A stretch of DNA of 64,000 bases from contig JAUMIR010000014.1 in the NCBI GenBank assembly GCA_030847615.1, forward strand, positions 14,794,501-14,858,500. The letters run 5' to 3'. Below are positions 62,836-64,000 of the stretch, piece by piece (positions within the stretch are counted from its first letter, which is position 1; each line of letters begins with the position of its first letter). Below the pieces are notes generated by a model, which saw only the letters and a program-made list of their open reading frames with translations, was not told the origin of the DNA and did no database searches. Origin of the DNA: Gambelia wislizenii (Eukaryota > Chordata > Lepidosauria > Squamata > Crotaphytidae). The position numbers and the translations under genes are program-made.

Positions 62836-64000
62836 CTCTCTGGGGGTTGTGGAAAGCTCCAGGAGGGAGGTAAGGAAAAATGGGGCAGCAGGGGATGGTG
62901 GGGATGAGGGTTCCACGAAACTTCTCTTTTCAGGGTCCCTTAAAACTGCCGCTCAGCCTTGGTGATCATTTTTGTGTGGTGGTGTCTCCTGCTCTTCACA
63001 CGAGGCACTTCGTTGTCTTGCCTGCGAGTGCTCACTCCCTTAGCCACATTTTGCAAGTACTGTAGTGGCAATAGCCTTTAGGAAACTCTTGCAAGGCTTG
63101 GGCACATTCTGCAGTTCAGAGTTGTGCCATTTTGGGACAGACGGACTGACTGGAGCAGGAGTTAGTGTACATGGCAGTGGGAGAGAAGCAGCAAGAGGGA
63201 AAGGGAGCTTTCAAATTTGGGACTTTGCTTAAGATTTATGAGCTTTGCCAGGACTTGGGTGGCAGGCTGGAACTGAGCTGGTGCTCCTGCTATCTCTCAT
63301 TGAACAGGCTAAGAGAAGAGGTACAGGAAGAAAAAATTGCTGGCATAGGACAGCAATGGAGGTATGGCAAATAATCTGAATAAGCAAATCCACAAAAGTG
63401 AAACCTGCAAATGTGGAGGGGGACTATGTAATTTTATGTACTCTCTACACATAATTTGTCTTCTAGTTTACAAATTCTATTCTAAGAAAACATTTTAACT
63501 GCTGCTGGGGATGTCTTTCAACACCAACATCCCAAGGCAAAATACTATGGATTGTTTGATGTAATAAAAGTTTGCTGACTTGGGCATAGCAACCTGAGAA
63601 TTGAGTACCTCTTATTCTCCATTGTATCCCAGTATGGTCAACTTGGATGAAGTAATAAGCAACATTTCTGTTATCCCTACACAAATCAAGAGACACGCAA
63701 ACTGTCCCTTGTGAATCTCCTGTGCCTGAAGTGTAACCCTGCTGTGAGCTACAGTAAAGACATTAAAACCTCATGGTTTAGTTTTGATTACGGCCCACTG
63801 ATCTACAGATCACAATACACTACTGGAAGGGCAGGCATTTATAGACAGACCACAGTAATGCTACAGTGGGGCAAAATCCTCCTTCAATCATGTCACAAAA
63901 TTTTGTTGTCCAACTTGTACTACTGGCCACCCATGTAAATATTTATGTGTATCCACCCATTGTAATTGGTATTGTAGCCAGCCAAGATTGTGCCCCTCTT
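62836..64000. other. Intergenic stretch; MITE end at 63365-63424, otherwise unassigned
   Basis: 63365-63424 (AATCTGAATAAGCAAATCC, GTGAAACCTGCAAATGTGGA, GGGGGACTATG) is one end, minus strand, of the CAGTCTCCCCTCCACATTTG MITE family that hosts the minisatellite at 45 kb. The remainder has no gene, RNA or repeat that I can support. Confidence 0.45.

Noticed and set aside
58823..64000. A downstream neighbour gene such as PIERCE1 on the minus strand
   Set aside because: Expected from mammalian gene order as I recall it, but no exon with recognisable protein sequence was found in this part of the window.

Overview
This is a vertebrate nuclear genome window, almost certainly from a squamate reptile. 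The evidence is the repeat mix: CR1 LINEs ending in tandem ATTCTATG, tRNA-derived Sauria-type SINEs, 5S rRNA-derived SINEs, a BovB/RTE fragment whose 3' tail matches the SINE tails, L2-type 3' ends, an L1 with its own ORF1, pogo/Tigger-like TA-flanked MITEs, hAT-like elements and a mariner remnant. I cannot tell lizard from snake, nor name a species.

Only one host protein gene is supported: PPP1R26 (protein phosphatase 1 regulatory subunit 26), plus strand. Its whole coding sequence (55421-58822, 1133 aa) lies in one exon behind a strong splice acceptor at 55362. A CpG island at about 47.1-47.8 kb, with a candidate donor at 47581 and a perfect palindromic RFX X-box at 47632-47645, is the likely promoter and non-coding first exon. 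That would make a first intron of about 7.8 kb, filled with repeats. A 3' UTR reaching the AATAAA at 61318 is plausible and would contain a Tigger-like element.

Layout. 1-2970: 5' half of a minus-strand L1 (ORF1 running off the left edge, plus its 5' UTR), inserted into a MITE. 3-38 kb: intergenic DNA dominated by old repeats, many nested (CR1 in MITE, CR1 in SINE, CR1 in CR1, a retroelement in a SINE, a retroelement in CR1). 38.5-40.35 kb: the longest CR1, with one in-frame stop. 40.95-43.13 kb: a second, non-CR1 LINE. 43.3-47.0 kb: a 329-bp palindromic foldback element, then a four-level nest: a mariner broken by an inverted copy of the second LINE, itself broken by a TA-flanked MITE, itself filled by a GC-rich minisatellite of about 1.4 kb. 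47.1-61.3 kb: PPP1R26. 61.3-64 kb: decayed repeats and unassigned sequence.

All open frames other than PPP1R26, L1 ORF1 and the LINE reverse transcriptases look fortuitous or repeat-derived. This includes the long proline/glycine-rich frames over the minisatellite (45-46.7 kb) and CpG island. No bacterial-type system, CRISPR array or phage is present. The observations most worth following are the nested minisatellite locus just upstream of the promoter, the X-box, the repeated acidic modules in PPP1R26, and two retroelement insertions carrying hammerhead-ribozyme-like cores.
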